DNA of 64,000 nt from Fluoribacter dumoffii NY 23 (lineage in GTDB: Bacteria > Pseudomonadota > Gammaproteobacteria > Legionellales > Legionellaceae), in NCBI RefSeq assembly GCF_000236165.1, contig NZ_CM001373.1:660304-724303 (forward strand). Direction: 5' to 3'. Shown here piece by piece: positions 62,782 through 64,000 of the stretch. The position numbers and the translations under genes are program-made. How positions within the stretch are numbered: position 1 is the first letter of the stretch; each line of letters opens with the position of its first letter. The notes under the pieces were generated by a model. The model was not told the origin of the DNA and made no database searches. It worked only from the letters and a program-made list of their open reading frames with translations.

Positions 62782-64000
62782 ATGAGTAAATCCGGTAACG
62801 GAAGTGGCGATAAAGTTTTGTATTGTTCTTTTTGCGGAAAGAGCCAACATGAAGTTAAAAAATTGATTGCTGGTCCTTCTGTATTTGTCTGTGATGAGTG
62901 TGTTGAACTGTGTAACGACATTATTCGCGAAGAAACACATGAATCTCATGAAGAGGCAGAAGTACGCTTGCCCTCACCCAAAGAAATATCAACCTTTCTG
63001 GATGAGTATGTTATTGGGCAATCCCATGCAAAAAAAGTCTTATCCGTGGCTGTTTATAATCACTACAAGCGATTACAACATAAAAGTGAAGATGGGGTGG
63101 AGCTTGGAAAAAGTAATATTTTATTAATTGGTCCAACTGGAAGTGGAAAAACTCTTTTAGCCCAAACCCTAGCTCGAATCCTTAATGTTCCATTTGCTAT
63201 GGCTGATGCAACAACACTTACTGAAGCGGGATATGTGGGCGAAGACGTCGAAAACATCATTCAAAAATTGTTACAGAAATGTGACTACGATGTTGACAAG
63301 GCGCAACATGGTATCGTCTATATTGATGAAATCGATAAGATCTCACGTAAATCCGATAATCCTTCCATTACACGCGATGTTTCTGGTGAGGGAGTACAAC
63401 AAGCACTTTTAAAACTTATTGAAGGGACAATTGCCTCTGTTCCACCTCAAGGCGGCCGCAAACACCCTCAACAAGAATTTTTACAAGTCGACACTTCAAA
63501 TATTTTATTTATTTGTGGTGGAGCTTTTGCAGGATTGGAAAAAGTAATAAGAGAGCGAAGTGACAAGTCAGGCATTGGGTTCTCGGCTCAATTAAAAAAT
63601 AAAAAAGAAAACAGTGATGAGATTTCGAAAGTATTAAATCAATTGGAGTCAGATGATCTGATTAAATATGGGTTAATACCCGAATTTGTGGGTCGATTGC
63701 CTGTAGTTGCTACTTTGCAGGAACTCGATGAATCAGCCCTTATTGATATTTTAACCAATCCCAAAAATGCTTTAACCAAGCAATTCCAATCTCTTTTTAA
63801 AATGGAAGGGGTGGAGCTTGAGTTTAGAGAGGATGCATTAGTGGCCATTGCCAAAAAAGCTCTGGAACGAAAAATGGGAGCACGTGGTTTGCGTGCTATA
63901 CTTGAAAATATTCTTTTAGACACCATGTATGAATTACCTTCTCTTGAAGGAGTAATTAAGGTAGTGGTTGATGAGAGTGCTGTAAACAGCTCATCCAAAC
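62782..64000 (+). CDS. clpX: ATP-dependent Clp protease ATP-binding subunit, cut by window end
   Basis: An open frame from ATG 62782 (AAGGGG 11 bases upstream) to the window edge, 406 codons without a stop. The AAA+ unfoldase that feeds ClpP. The N-terminal C4 zinc finger (YCSFCGKSQ...[10 protein letters not shown]), Walker A GPTGSGKT near 118, Walker [10 protein letters not shown], the arginine finger region and [21 protein letters not shown] near the end are all present. Family length is about 420, so roughly 15-20 residues lie beyond the window. It is partial only because of the edge. Confidence 0.97.
   Translation, partial: MSKSGNGSGDKVLYCSFCGKSQHEVKKLIAGPSVFVCDECVELCNDIIREETHESHEEAEVRLPSPKEISTFLDEYVIGQSHAKKVLSVAVYNHYKRLQHKSEDGVELGKSNILLIGPTGSGKTLLAQTLARILNVPFAMADATTLTEAGYVGEDVENIIQKLLQKCDYDVDKAQHGIVYIDEIDKISRKSDNPSITRDVSGEGVQQALLKLIEGTIASVPPQGGRKHPQQEFLQVDTSNILFICGGAFAGLEKVIRERSDKSGIGFSAQLKNKKENSDEISKVLNQLESDDLIKYGLIPEFVGRLPVVATLQELDESALIDILTNPKNALTKQFQSLFKMEGVELEFREDALVAIAKKALERKMGARGLRAILENILLDTMYELPSLEGVIKVVVDESAVNSSSK

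Overview
The window is a piece of a Legionella chromosome. Evidence seen in the sequence: an AT-rich gammaproteobacterial gene set; a three-gene FIST protein / histidine kinase / receiver-GGDEF-EAL operon matching the L. pneumophila NosP system; a CD39-type NTPDase; separate gspL-gspM (lspL-lspM) type II secretion genes; and several very large or duplicated proteins of unknown function that resemble Dot/Icm effectors. The species cannot be fixed from sequence alone.

Layout. 1-8.3 kb: the tail of an upstream gene, a secreted serine beta-lactamase-fold hydrolase, an acidic orphan protein, a beta-class glutathione S-transferase, two tandem paralogous alpha/beta-hydrolase-like proteins, an outer-membrane barrel and a cysteine-rich secreted protein. 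8.4-14.2 kb: a two-gene export/biosynthesis locus (MMPL transporter, then an A-PCP-C nonribosomal peptide synthetase). 14.2-25.1 kb: modification and transport genes, with an EF-P hydroxylase, secreted NTPDase, DMT exporter, an unannotated 44-residue cysteine-rich secreted peptide, L16 arginine hydroxylase, MFS transporter, phosphotransferase, CPA2 antiporter, YchJ and Kdo hydroxylase. 25.1-29.9 kb: the nosP-nahK-narR c-di-GMP operon. 30.2-33.7 kb: two paralogous membrane proteins, a GxSxG orphan and an MtfA-type peptidase. 34.6-43.4 kb: one 2915-residue protein carrying a complete SecA-like helicase motor. 43.7-44.0 kb: tRNA-Ala and two identical tRNA-Glu genes. 44.1-53.8 kb: housekeeping genes (dgt, SPOR lipoprotein, quinone oxidoreductase, gspM, gspL, mltB, lepA, lepB, DUF4845, rnc). 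54.0-56.5 kb: an 824-residue helical orphan. 56.6-64.0 kb: ABC-F ATPase, tyrosine integrase, a tRNA-Pro/Arg/His/Leu operon, then tig-clpP-clpX, with clpX cut by the window edge.

The items I consider most worth follow-up are: (1) the giant SecA-motor protein; (2) a 96-bp miniature inverted-repeat element flanked by a 9-bp direct repeat, inserted exactly at the lepA stop codon so that the stop is rebuilt; (3) the NRPS/MMPL pair; (4) the tandem hydrolase pair, of which one copy carries an extra hydrophobic hairpin; (5) the 44-residue cysteine-rich secreted peptide; and (6) a triple ATGATAC operator-like array between the NTPDase and DMT exporter genes. All functions are by family recognition; no database search was run.
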